A DNA stretch of 62,502 bases. Origin: Saccoglossus kowalevskii. Taxonomy: Eukaryota > Hemichordata > Enteropneusta > Harrimaniidae. Made by a program: the position numbers and the translations under genes. Below the pieces are notes generated by a model. That model saw only the letters and a program-made list of their open reading frames with translations. It searched no databases and was not told the origin of the DNA. Location of the stretch: assembly GCF_000003605.2 (NCBI RefSeq), contig NW_003155238.1, positions 843,752 through 906,253 on the forward strand. Reading direction: 5' to 3'. Position 1 is the stretch's first letter. Every line of letters begins with the position of its first letter. Positions 33,977 through 47,100 of the stretch are shown here, one piece after another.

Positions 33977-36802
33977 ATGGACAAGATGCATTCATTTTTA
34001 CGAACTGTCGCCGTTCGCTTGGTACTTTTTGTGTTAATTTGTATCGGTAAGTCGCTTACCACGGCGTGGGAAATTGAGTATTCTATTTTTGAGGAACAGC
34101 CACCTGGGATACCAGTCGGTAATTTAATTTCAGATCTCGGAATTGAAGAAGCCGGCATGCTCGGTGCTTACGACTTTCGTTTTTTTCAACCGCCCAATGG
34201 TAATGGATCTTTCTTGCAAGTTGGCGGGCGTAGCGGAGTTCTTACTACTACGCAAACAGTTGATAGAGAGAGACTTTGTGCAAACGTGGAAAGATGTATT
34301 CATGAAGTAATTATCACATTTCAGCACCAGTCTGTAGAATTTGTTAAAATTAGGATAGAAGTTTTAGATTTGAACGACCATGCGCCCACCTTTCCCCAGA
34401 ACATCATTTGGATAGATATTTCAGAAACAACCGCTATCGGGTCGACATTTCCGCAGGGGGGATCGCTTTTTGCTGTCGACCCAGATGCGGGCAACAACAC
34501 TGTACAACTTTACGAACTTTACAACTCGTATTCGGATACTTTTGGCCTTAACGCGTATTATAGTATTGTTGAGGAAGCGATAGTTGCTGAAATTGTTGTC
34601 CTGACAACGCTTGATAGGGAAGAAACAAGTTTTTATGAACTTGTGTTAGTGGCCAAAGACTTTGGAAACCCGATTCGGAGTGGATCAGCTTTGATAAATG
34701 TTAGTCTTATTGACGAAAATGATCACATACCAGACTTTCAGCAAAACACGTACCATGTTGAAGTGTCAGAAAATATGGCAGATGTAGTTGAGTTTTTAGT
34801 GGTGCATGCAGTTGACTTGGATGATGGCGTAAATGGGCAGGTAGTTTATTCATTTAGTCCAAGAACTCCCCCTTATATTCAAGAATTGTTTGCCATTGAT
34901 TCTGTAAGTGGCGCAATGAAAACTTTACAGAGCTTAGACTATGAAGCCCAGCAGCATTTTCAAATCATTATTCAGGCTACAGATTTAGGGCCATCACCCA
35001 CCCCCACCTATGCCACTGTCATCATAGACGTGGCTGATCTTAATGACAATTTTCCAGTGATTAGTTTGAGTTCTACCTCTGCTGTTGGTACTAATCAAGC
35101 TCTTGTATCAGAAGCTGTGTCACCGAATTATGAAGTTGCCTATGTGACGATCTCAGATGCAGACAGCGGGTTAAATGGTCAGATGACATTACAGTTGATA
35201 AACAGTAACAACGACTTTGTATTAAAAGAGATCTACACCAACGAACTATATATTCTGACTGTTGGTCAACATTCTCTTGATCGAGAAATCATTGCAGAGT
35301 ACAATTTGACTCTACAAGCGACAGACGCGGGTGACGACCCCAAATCAAGTAGGGCTTACTTTTTTGTAAAACTTGCAGATATCAATGACAACTTTCCTGT
35401 TTTTTCTAAGCGAGTCTACACTGCTCAAATTCCAGAAAATAATATAGTTGGTGCATATATTACCAAGGTTACTGCATTGGATCCAGATTTAGATGCAAAT
35501 GGTCAAGTTGAGTACGTACTTTGGAATTATCATCATGAGTTTGACATCAATATCATAACTGGTGAAATCACTGCTAAAAAATTGTTGGATTATGAGGAGC
35601 GTTCTTTTTATAACATTAATGTTACTGCCTGCGATCATGGAACTGTTCAACAATGTAGTGATGCCACTGTGAGACTCTTCATCCTGGATCAGAATGACCA
35701 TGCACCTTTTTTCAGCCAGAATTCATACACTTTTTCAGTATCGGAAAACTTGCCTCCTGACACTTCAATTGGGAAAATCAGAGCTTCAGATTTAGACACT
35801 GGTGAAAACAGTCGTTTAATTTATTCTCTCCTTGGAGAACACAGCCAGCAATTCAGGATTAATCATCGCACTGGTGATGTTTTTACCCAAGTGTCCTTCA
35901 ATTATGAGAGTGAAACTCAATGTGATCTTGTTGTCATGGTAACAGATCATGGGACCCCTGCAAGGACTGATAGTGCTACTGTCCATGTTGCCATTATTGA
36001 TCAAAATGATAACAAGCCAGTGATTATATACCCACAAGGTTATAATATTATTTATGTACCTCTCTCTGCAAAGCCTGGACTAGCTGTTATGACAATTCAA
36101 GCGGCTGATGCTGATGATGGTCAGAATGGTGAATTGCGCTATTACATAACAGATGGTAACATCTTTGATCTTTTCCAAATCAGTGAAACGACTGGCGAGA
36201 TCTACACGGCCAAAAATCTTGAGGAGAATTTAGTGGGACTGCATAAAATTACTGTCAAAGTTGAAGATCAGGGAGTTGATAAACAATCTGTCAGTTTGCG
36301 ATTGAACGTTATTATATCAGACCTGCCCTTCAACCATTCCCTCGTCAACTATACAAATATTGGAAATTTAACTGAAGTTCTTCCACCAGCAAAAATACAG
36401 ACATTTTTCCTGTTTACTGTTTCGGGAATCGCTATTTTGGTTCTCGGATCCTTGATATTGGTCTTGGTCATTGTTGTCGTCATCATCATTGTCAGATGTC
36501 GGACTAACGAAAAAGCAGTCCGAACTTACAATTTTCGAAGGGAGGAGAGTTTATTTAACACCAGTAAATCAACTAGTCGCACCGCAACTCCGCAAAATGT
36601 TGCAAACACGGTGGATGCATACCTGGCTATGCAGTCACCAGATGTGACCTGTGTCACACCAGGACTAATGCATGCTGGGAGTTTTGATAAACATTCTGGA
36701 ATGGGGTCATCAGTTATGATACAGAATATGTACAATGATAACTCTGAATCTATCCGATCTAGTCACTCTGGAATTATGCCGATGTCAGACACTGACGCAG
36801 AG
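33977..36802 (+). CDS. Delta-type protocadherin, large first coding exon
   Basis: Encodes residues 1-942. Protocadherins are calcium-dependent homophilic adhesion receptors of the cell surface, mostly neural. A signal peptide (about 1-30, hydrophobic VRLVLFVLICIG) is followed by seven cadherin repeats. Interdomain calcium motifs are DLNDHAP (131), DENDH (246), DLNDN (354), DINDN (468), DQNDH (571) and DQNDN (675). LDRE/LDYE motifs sit at about 212, 320, 434 and 537, and DxD motifs such as VDLDDG (279) and ADADDG (710). Repeat 7 has no closing DxNDN, as usual for the membrane-proximal one. The membrane span is about 809-839, then a basic stop-transfer VRCRTNEK. I chose the ATG at 33977 because it gives the signal peptide; the frame is open back to 33755. 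The exon ends GCAGAG/GTAGGT in phase 0. Seven repeats fit the delta-1 class. Confidence 0.95.
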
Positions 36803-37111
36803 GTAGGTAGTTTAAGTTTTGTATTTCCTGCTCATTCAAAATTCAGTTTTAACAAGAAAATAATGTTTTATCCCATTTTTCAAGTGGAACTAAGCCTTTG
36901 TAAATTGATAAATGATCCTTTCAGGAACAAATTATGCAATAAAGTAATATTCCATCAACTGTGGAGATCAGTTGTCATGGCAACTGATTCCCACTTCATC
37001 CTTCCTATCTCCTTCATTAGTTTTGACAGTTTCCAAGATGTTACAGTTAATCTTTTTTCTACTTTTATTTTTATTGTTTTGTTTTTTTTATCACAAGATA
37101 ATGAGATATAA
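36803..37111 (+). other. Possible intron-retention tail of the protocadherin
   Basis: If the first donor is not used, the reading frame continues 102 codons to a stop at 37109-37111, giving a short isoform without the CM2 and CM1 cytoplasmic motifs. The added tail is phenylalanine-rich and shows no conserved motif. Read-through of the first large exon into a short unique tail is known for vertebrate delta protocadherins, so this is possible, but nothing here proves it. Confidence 0.3.
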
Positions 37112-39354
37112 AAAGTGTGGTCTTATTTAAAGTTATCTATCCTATTAGGCTTAGTGGTTTATAGATAATCCTGGCAGTAGATCAGGCAAAAATCAATAGA
37201 TCATAATGCATGCGTGTCTGTTAAAAAAAACCCTTAATCTGACCTAGTATGATGGGTCTGTCTGATTTAAAAGTACTTTGGTCTGTCAAATGTCCTCTTA
37301 GAGTTAGTGCCCTTTATTGGGGCAAAGGAGGTTAAGCTTAAGTGATGACTAAATTTTGATAGATAACTCCAGAATACTACATTTATATGTATCTGTGTGA
37401 TTAAAATTGGGGGGGTGGGGGTGGGTAACATAATCACTGAACTGACGCTGTGGCTGTGGTTATTTACAACATTTTGGTGATGAGCCATGTAAAATACTTT
37501 CACTTCCCTTCAGATTTTACTGTAATATGAGTTAGGTTTTATTTTCACTTATTATATGTATATATTAAATAATAAAATAAACTATCAAGTTAACTGTGCA
37601 TAGAATGCATAGTTTCCTCCACAGTCCAGTGATTTTAAAACCCTCTACATTATCCCTGTAGCATAAAATCTGTTAATATGAAAAATGCATTAAATATTTC
37701 TTCTCAGTCAGTAAATTGTTAAAAAACGTATTTACTGTACAACTGTCTCAGTTAACATATTTTGACTGGAATTGAATAATGCTTGACAGAATTTGTTGTT
37801 TAGACTTGGAAGTAATTACAATTTAGTAACGCATGGATGTTTTGTCTGTACCAAACTGTCGGCCATGATGCAGGCTTCTTTGTGTAATTCTAGCGGCAGA
37901 TAAATTAATATAAATGCATAATTGTTTTAAATATCAATAACTTTAATTGGTATATCAATTATTCGCATGTTACAACGATGAATCCCAACTGTGATGATTC
38001 CTTTTTTGCTTTCCATTTTTCTTTCCGTTATTCATGAAGTCTTTCAGCTGGTGAGGTGTTTATAAACATGCTTTCATCTCTACTTTAACCAAAAATATAT
38101 CTGCGGTAAATGAGGAATAGATAAAACTAGTCTAGAGCAATTTCCCTCAGCTGGTGCTTTTGTTGGCCTTCGGGGAACTTTGAATAGCAACTGATGTAAG
38201 AGGAAGCTGGGACTTATTAAATCCAGACAAAATGGAAACTGTTAAAATAATTAATTAATACCGTTGTGTAATTTGATACAGAATATGTAATATTGAAGTG
38301 GGAAGTGTTGCAATGTTTATATTATTCAGATGTATTATGAAATATGCCTTATGTGTGACCCAAATGTTGCACATCCTGGTTCTTTGGGGGGGGGGGGGGG
38401 TCATAATCAATTATAAAATTTAGATGCAATAATAAAAATTATTTTTGTTATAGGACTATATCACCAGAATGTCTGCCCTGCATGCATAAGATTATTAATG
38501 TATAGAAATTGCTACTCAATAACATCAAAAATGTATTTATAAATTGAAAAATGCTTCTTCAATCTTCCTTAATAATCGTTCATGGTCCTAACTTTGCTAT
38601 GTACTGACTTATGATCTAGTTGTCTACCTGCGATAGGAATTGGCCTGCAGCAGTAGTCAAATTTGCCTCCTGATGTGCAATCAGGTGGAAAAAAAACACA
38701 TAACGGTCGTTTGCCGCAAGCTAAGTATAAAATGAGTATTCCAGAACAGAGCCCTTGCTAATTTATAGATTTTACTGGTAATGGCAGCAGTTTTCATCCA
38801 TGACCTGGTTACAGAAAGTTTGGATGTGCTTTGCTTTAACCAAAGAATTCCTACAGTTTCCATGGTGATGAAAACTGATATCAAGCAGTTTTTGTGTTGT
38901 ACCTCTCACTGAAAGTAGATGAACATAAGTCATTTGTAAAGGGCTGGTATTGAATGACTTTACATAGGGGTGAAATTAGAAAAAAAACAGCCATGAGACT
39001 TGATTATTATGTGTGTTAAATGCAACCAACCTTGGCGAGTGTTTGAACGATGGTAAAAAAAAGTAATTGTTCACCTGCCGAACTTTTGACATCTGCATCA
39101 TATATTTTAAGAGGTTAAACCGCTGTGGAGGTGCAAGATAAAAGATGGGTTAATTGGCCTTGGTTTAAATAATCCTGGCGTCCATATATTGGGAAAAAGC
39201 CTATGGTATATTGTATCAATCACTGACTTTGAATTGCATTCAGTTAAAACGACTGCCAACAAATTTAAGATAAACACCCCTGAAGTTTTAAAGAAAGCGT
39301 ACTATTTGTTTAATTGTGAAATGATTATATTCATATACTTGAGGAATGCAAGAA

Positions 39355-39577
39355 TACTGTAAAATCTGTATTAGAAGCTGCCACTTCTATTAAAATGGTA
39401 CAATGCAACAGGAGATGCCACTTCTATTAAAATAGTACAATGCAACAGAGGAGATGCGGCTTCTATTAGAGCATCTACACATATGAGAAACGATGAATTT
39501 TTGGTTCCAAATTGTTCAAAAAGAATGTGTGCGACTTCTATTAGGGATGCGGCTTTTAATACAAATTTTACAGGATA
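39355..39577. mobile_element. Palindromic element, divergent TACTGTAAAA family member
   Basis: Begins TACTGTAAAATCTGTATTAG and then AAGCTGCCACTTCTATTA. Ends GCGGCTTTTAATACAAATTT followed by TACAGGA, so the ends are inverted repeats of about 25 bp. The GCCACTTCTATTAAAATGGT block is duplicated inside it. Confidence 0.6.
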
Positions 39578-40071
39578 ATTGTTGAATTTATTAAGTTTTA
39601 ACTGATTGATTCCCTCTGGTTTGTGGCTTTTCTAAAATTTAGAAAAAGTAAAGCGAAAACGGATCATGAGAATTGACTGACTTGAATACTAACTTCTGTA
39701 CTGTATACAGTCTTGTTTAAATAATTTATACCTTGGTTACCCATGCGTGGGTTTAGTATGTATAATAAGATTATCATTGTTTTGTACCCCCATGCCATTC
39801 ATCCATCGCTGCACATATATAGTCGGGCGCGTTGTGGACTAAAATTCTCCACTTGTACAAAAATTGAGATCATGCATATCATTTTTCATATAACACTACA
39901 TCACTAGTGATTTTTTACTTGCTCTCACTTTCAGACCTCTAGGTCATTGTTTCTTTATTTCAGTGTGTGATCAACAGACACATGGTTTAATTTGAACCAC
40001 CGAATTAGCTATTAGTAGTAGTGCATGTACTTGCGTAAATAACAAGTATGTCTATGGTCAAAATAAGTCCT

Positions 40072-40472
40072 GTAAAATACTTTATTTGCAATATTTTTCC
40101 TGAAGGGATGATTTAAGAAAAATAAAATCCAGCGAATATATGTTTTTTCCTATATTTTACATTCAACTCATTAAAAATAATTACAAAACACCTTAAAATT
40201 TTTTGAGCAAAAATTAATTCCATCTAAAATAAAGTATTCTACTGTATACAATAAATGATACTGTAGAATACTTTATTTTCACTTGGAATTTATTTTCGCT
40301 ATTTTCGCTGAAGGGATGATTTCGTAAAAATAAATCAGGCGAATGAACTTTTTTCCCTATATTTCACATTCAACTCATCAAAAATCAGTGAAAATAAATT
40401 CCATAAAGAACGCCCAAAAAGCCTTTTCAGCGAAAATTAATTCCAGCAAAAATAAAGTATTCCACGGTATTT
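40072..40472. mobile_element. Two adjacent palindromic elements, TACTGTAGAATAC type
   Basis: Copy 1 spans about 40072-40246 and copy 2 about 40248-40472, in the same orientation. Copy 2 starts ACTGTAGAATACTTTATTTT and ends AATAAAGTATTCCACGGTA, so its ends are near-perfect inverted repeats of more than 35 bp. Both carry CTGAAGGGATGATTT and TCCCTATATTT- or TTCCTATATTT-like text. No coding capacity. Confidence 0.65.
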
Positions 40473-41507
40473 CTTTACGATGTACTTCTAAAATGGCGAA
40501 TACAGAACAAATAGTCCTGAATTGTATTTCTGGCACCTTCTTTCCAGCATTCCGCGTTGAGCATAATCTATATTCCCCCGAGAAAGAAAGACGCAAGTAT
40601 TTTCTTAACCTTCAAAATAAATATATAAAATAATTGTGAAATTGTGTTGGAGATTTGGACGGATGTTAAAAAACTAAAATAACTCGTTGGATTTTTGAAG
40701 GCCGATTCAGCTGATTGAATAGATAGGATACGAGTAAATTGAATTTTATATGGTCTATTCATTACACACTCTAAGAGCACCGGCATATGGTTTGCTGTGA
40801 CATGCTGACATTTGTAGTTTATAATGAAATACCAGATCAAGTCGCTTTTCATTCTTTTAGTTTTGACTCTACTTTGAGCTGCGATTCTGCATTGTGTTAT
40901 ATTTTTTTACGGAATCTCAAATTTGAATGCAATCTCGCGATGAAGTTTAGTTTACAGCGATAATGCCTTGATGAAAAAGGATTTATGCCTCATTGAAAAT
41001 CCAAAGTATCTACATGTCAATTTAACAATGTGCCACTTGGAATGCCATCTTTATTTTGAGCTAATCCTGCAAATGTTTCCTGTGGGTAATGAGTGTTATA
41101 TTGAAAACATAATAAATGAGAAAATTTGAATGTGCTGCATGTACAATGCAAAACCAATTTTCGCATAGGGGGTAGGGGTGCATTTTTATTTGCAGTGTGA
41201 TATGAAAATTTTTTTTTTTTTTATTCAAACTTTATTAAAATTTTCTGAAAACTCTGCCCAGATTTACAATACAGCTTTGAAAATAAACATGGTATTAAAG
41301 TTTACCATTCCCATGTATTATTTAACTCTGCAAATTCAATGTTGGTGCACTACTCAAATTGGGTCAGACACTGCATGTAAAGTGATTAGCATGGTATGAG
41401 AGAATTAATTATTTAAAATGAGTCATTAGTGTAAAGACTATACCAGTAATGCCATCTGATATGAATCCACGATGAAATAGGAGTATAGTGACTTGATCAT
41501 TGCTCCT

Positions 41508-41980
41508 GATTGGTTAATAATTTGGTGCCATCTAACCAATCAGTGAACACCTTATTTGTGTGGTCCTCATTGGTTACTGAAGCCTAGCCATCTAACCAAT
41601 CAGTGAACACCTTATTTGTGTGGTCCTCATTGGTTACTGAAGCCTAGCCATCTAACCAATCAGTGAACACCATATTTGTGTGGTCTTCATTGGTTACTGA
41701 AGCCTAGCCATCTAACCAATCAGTGAACACCATATTTGTGTGGTCTTCATTGATTACTGAAGCCTAGCCATCTAACCAATCAGTGAACACCATATTTGTG
41801 TGGACTTCATTGGTTACTGAAGCCTGGCCATCTAACCAATCAGTGAACACCTTATTTCTGTGGTCTTCATTGGTTACTGAAGCCTGGCCATCTAACCAAT
41901 CAGTGAACACCTTATTTCTGTGGTCTTCATTGGTTACTGAAGCCTAGCCATCTAACCAATCAGTGAACACCTTATTTGTG
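41508..41980. repeat. 60-bp minisatellite, 8 copies
   Basis: Exact 60-bp spacing; each unit reads CCATCTAACCAATCAGTGAA, CACCTTATTTGTGTGGTC and TCATTGGTTACTGAAGCC. Variants pair up (CTTATTTGTG, CATATTTGTG, CTTATTTCTG), showing segmental duplication of adjacent units. Every unit holds CCAAT on one strand and ATTGG on the other, partly complementary to each other. Confidence 0.95.
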
Positions 41981-44004
41981 TTAGGTTGACGTTTGTCATT
42001 TTCTAAATTTTGAATGCATTGGATCAAATCTAAAATCACACAGTCATGGTAGATTTTGTCTGAGCCTGAATTGACAGTCAAGATAAAATGTATGTTTTGC
42101 AGAGCAGTGTACATGAATATTAAGTGAAAAAAAATGAGAGTTCCAGTGGTTTCTATGGAAACAACAGATTTTATCATTTCTTCATTTTAGAATATTGTAT
42201 CTCATTCAGATCTTTTCAATATTTTGATTGGAAAACAAAATTATTAGAGATGAGAAGCATAATTTGTGCTCCAAGTCTGAATGTTTTGTGTCCTGGTTGT
42301 AGTTGTACCTTGAGTGAATAAACCTTATAGGAAGCCAGCTAGAGCCACTGATCTAGATTGAGTCACTAATTAATTGGATGCACCTTTGAAAACATAGTGC
42401 ATCTCTGGTTGATGTTGGGATTATAGTGCAAAGAGTGTAGTATATTCACCATACATAAACCATGCAATGCCTCCGTCACGCAATGTGTTAAATATCCGTA
42501 AGGAAATTAGTATCCCCATACAACCATGGTATGGTATGTGATTTCTGTGGCCTTATGATATAAAAAGACCAGCAAAGACAGCATTTAAATTTTAAAGGCC
42601 GTCGCCTAAACAAAGATATTTAAAACATTGAAAAATATTTTTCAAAATCCATTCTTAAATCTAAACTGATGCAAATATGAGCTATAATATTATTTTCAGG
42701 ACTCTTGTTATTTGCATATGCTTGTTATTCCGCATACATATGCATTTGTTGCCGGATATCACAAATGAATGATTCATTTCTTTTATTTTAATTACAGTCC
42801 TTGAACGGAAACTTTACTTTTCAAAATAACTCTGACTGATATTGATTTATGTGCAAAATGATTTTTTTTTTTATGTTATGTCAAAGGATAAAATAAAGTT
42901 AAATGTTAAAATTCAGCAACGTTTTTTAGGTGGATACGATTGCGCAATTCAGTTTTAAAATCAACCTAAAATATAGTTTCTCCTGTATTGTCTTAAATAA
43001 ATTAACATGGCTCTGTTAAATGCAGATAAAAATCTGTAATTAGTCGAAACAAAATTCAGTTAAAGACAAGTTTGATTTTGGGCCTCAAGCAATTTTTGAA
43101 GTTGTTTTATCAGGTCACCTTTTTTTGTGAGTCGAGTGTTTTATAGCGTTATAAAATCCTCGTGGGGGATGCGTTCTTATTTTGCCAGAAGCGCTTCATT
43201 GCCAGCTATTCCACATACTTACTATTGTTGTTTGACAAGAATGTCTGAGTATCCCTACTTTACTGGAGACGTCAATCTGACTTTATCACACTCTTTGGCT
43301 TCTTTTTACAGTGTCGATTTAAATTTCATTATTTTAGATTGTTTGGTTGAAAATACATCAATTTTAAAAGTTTAATGTGAGAAGGCGTTTTTGATTACTG
43401 GTATGTTCAAATAACAATCGAACAATTACTTTAATTTCGCAATGAGTCTTGCTACCCAGCAGTAAAAGAAATTGTGAATATATAAAGAAGTTTGAATCTT
43501 AGAGAAAAAGACAGGAGATATGATCATTTCAACTGCAGGTTTTAGTTAAATTATTTATTGTGCACCTGCTTATGTTTACTAGTATACAATTAGTATTATT
43601 CTTCAGTGCAATGATATGACTGTTTTGTATTAAATGAAAACCCATTATTGGAATTTCTTAATTACATAAGCTACAAAAAATACAAAATACGAGACGTATG
43701 GTCTGTTGGAATCACAGAATAATCATTATACTGGCTAACTAATTATAAAAACACGTTTCTATAATAATGATTTATATTCAGAATTGTTGTTGAATCCCAT
43801 AACAGTGAATACTTGCCACTGTTACTGCATGAAATGTCAGTGATGTGTCAATAAGCCGTTTATAAATTCCAAAGTTTAACGTATTTCTGAATTCATATAT
43901 GTATTCTCCATGATTAATATTAATTGCAGTAGTGAAAGTATTGCATAAAAATTGACAATTTCTCAGTTGAATTAATAATAGTCACTATTTTTGTTACCAA
44001 TCAG

Positions 44005-44164
44005 GTTGATCAACTGCTGTCTTTTCCCACAAAACACCAACAAGACCAACAGGATGAGATTGCAAGTTATGATAGTGGTCGTGGAGAAAGCGACCGGGAT
44101 GCCCGCGAACACAACTCGGCTAATGGATTGGCGAGTAATTCACAAAAGGACCATAAAGAGACTG
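44005..44164 (+). CDS. Delta-type protocadherin, cytoplasmic exon 2
   Basis: A 160-bp exon, phase 0 to 1, after acceptor TTACCAATCAG, with donor GACTG/GTATGT. It encodes residues 943-995 and the first base of codon 996, all cytoplasmic. A glutamine-rich start is followed by IASYDSGRGESDRD (DSGRGESD at 965-972), which corresponds to the CM2-type acidic and serine motif conserved in delta protocadherin tails. The phase agrees with the exons on both sides. No RRVTF-type phosphatase-binding motif (CM3 of vertebrate delta-1 proteins) is visible here or in exon 3. Confidence 0.93.
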
Positions 44165-47100
44165 GTATGTACATTTTTTTTATCACTGTTAGCCATGCCA
44201 TAGTCTGGCAATGTGTGTTTGAATTTTACATACGCTACTTCCCATGGGACCTTCTACTGTCAGATATGCCACAGACTACTATGATTTAATTCCATTGACT
44301 AAATCCGCTTGTACACTATGTACTAGGTAAATATGTCTATGCGAAAGTTTATAACCGTCTTAAAAATGCTAGTGATGTGTATAGGAGCAGATTGTATATT
44401 TGCTCATTATCTGAAATTATTCGTTATTATTAGTCCTAATAACAGCATTGACATGAATTGATACATCACAATTAATTAATGTGAAACCGATTTACTGAGG
44501 TGTTCAGTTTATAGAGGTATTATAATGAAATCTGTCTAAATCAAATTACTAGCCATATTTTTTGGAGATGCAGGGATTGCGTTAACCCCATATTTTGCTT
44601 CCCTGACTCCAATTATTGAAGAGGGACCCAGTTTTTCAGGCAAGCTGGGGTGTTATTCAGGCTAACATTTTTATTTCTTAAAATTTTGTAAGTGGGGCTT
44701 GTCTTGCCGACAAACTAGTGCAAACCCTGGGTGAGGTAATAATTTTAAATTGCTTGCATCAGCCAGAGATTCGCCAAAAGCCAATTGGATATTGAGGATG
44801 GGGTTGAGTTGTGGAGATATTAAAAATATCCAATTGACTATATCATATAGAATGTGCACGATTCATGTGATAAGTTACTTTATGAATTCAATACAAAAAA
44901 TATGGTATTTATGCTTCTTAGGAATTTGAATAAAGTCAGGATAATTTGAGGCAAATTTCCCCCAAAGTCTAGACCTAAAGTGACTGAAATGTCAGTTGCC
45001 TTAACATTTCTGTGGTAATTGTGTACATTATTTTTGTAGGCAGTTGGGCACATCTGATCAAAGGAAATGATAAAAAGAAATATACAGAGACTTTTTATTG
45101 AGTTTCAAACCTCATTTGTCTTGTGAAGATAATACCAAGGTTTGCCAAATACTGCACAATCCAAGTTGTAGATAATTGAAATGTACAACAATTGGTCACT
45201 ATGGTTACAGAAAGCATCAAATGAAATTATGCTATCTCGCACTAAAAGAAGTTGTGGTCTGTACAGTATAGGTATAACGTAATTAAATAGATACCCAAAT
45301 GTTTACATTTAGAAAGCTGTCTTCAACATTACAATGCCTGTATTTTCTGTGCTCCAACTTAAAATAACTGTTTGAGATCTATATTAAAATCGCTTGCGGA
45401 CATTTCATCTAATAATGAGGGTTGATCACATAACTATTGATAAGGAACTGTGTAAATTTTTTCATTATTTTCACTTCACACAAAATGTGTTTTTGATAAG
45501 AAGCTGTCTGAATTGTTTTTTAAAAATTTACATTTTTGGAATAAATTTCTATAGTAATCGTTAATATATTATTTCACCAAAGAATAATTTATTCATCAGA
45601 ATTTCCTTGTATATTTCTTGACACCCAAGTGATCATAATGCTATTGTAAGTTTCACTATTGTGTACAAACACAATTTTTAGATATGATGAAACCATTTTA
45701 CCATAAAAATTGTTGGTAAAATAGCCAAAAAATCTATTTTTCATTGATGTTCTATTTTAAACAAAAATAATATTTCAGTGACCATATATTTTTATCTGGG
45801 TTATATGAACAACAGCATAAAAATAAAACCATGATATGAAAGTCGAGGAAATAGGATGATGCGTTTTAATGGTACTACTATGGTTGTTTCATGTACTGAG
45901 AACTGTAACTGTACTGGTATATTGGAACTTAAAATAGTCCACCTTTACCGTTATCATCATTAAGGTCTTTGACTTGTTTGTATAGTCAAATATGGTTTGA
46001 CTCCTTAAATTTTAGTTCAGTTTTTATTTTACTCGTACATCTAGAAAGTTGTATATTTAATTTTTTCAATCATAAGTGATGCAAAAAATGCTGTCACTCT
46101 CCCAAGAATGTTACTTGCTAACCACTTGTTTATCGTCATTTCCAAAACAGATCACTTCTATTTCCAAAATACGATTTAATTCAATGTGTAATTATAAAAT
46201 TTAATTTGGTCAATTTCAAAGGATGAGAAAGGATATGTGAACAAAATTCAAAACTTTAAAAACTTTTTTTCTAAAACTTCCGTTAAAGGGTAGTGATCGC
46301 CGCGCCACTTCCTGTCCGATTTATGACCCATAGCGACATAAAATGCATGTGAAATGCATTGTTTAGATGAAATTTGAACTTGCACACTGCATGATGACCA
46401 CTGCCTTTTAAAAGGGACTTCAGTATTACCAAATTGACCTCAAGAACATTAATGTAGATTCCATGGTGAACATGTGGCATTGGCACTAAGATATCACCCA
46501 CTGAAAACATCGTTCAGAATAATAAGATTTATCAAAAGTTAGTTCGTCATCAAAATCCATTGTTCTCAGATAATAATAGCCATATTTTTCGTTGAATATT
46601 ACAGGAATATTAACTTTTGGTATTTTAAAATAAGACTATTCTTTTTTAGTGTGTAACCAGATTCGTACTAACAAGGTTTGACTTGCATGTACTTGATTGA
46701 TATGTGGTATACGATACATGTCTACGTTGCGACATTTGCGATTTGTGATGATCCGTGTGACCAGGTCACATGTCTTAGTTCAGCTACACTAACGCTCCGT
46801 CTGATCTCCCTATGAATTACAATTATATTTCCCCACACAGCGTGATAAGAAACCAATTTCTTGTTTCGATTCACCTCATTAAGATATTTTTCAATTTTCT
46901 GATTCCCAGTAAGATTACAATTAACACGTTGTTATGGTAACATGATTCGTTTGGTAGTTTATAGACTGTATCGATTCGGTGAACCAAAAACCTGTGTCGG
47001 GTTGAATTCCTTCTGTCTAGAGGCTTTACACTCAGCACTCCTTTGCAGCCTCAATTTCTTATTTTTAGTGGTTTTTACTTTTGGATGTGCCTTTTATTAT

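Larger units (their letters stand above)
37112..44004. other. Protocadherin intron 1
   Basis: Together with 36803-37111, a 7.2-kb intron. It contains a G15 run (38386-38400), three palindromic elements (39355-39577 and a pair at 40072-40472) and a 60-bp minisatellite (41508-41980). I see no additional exon with convincing splice sites and frame. Confidence 0.75.

Noticed and set aside
41508-41980. Regular 60-bp repeats resembling a CRISPR array
   Set aside because: The whole unit repeats, with no unique spacers, in an intron of an animal gene.
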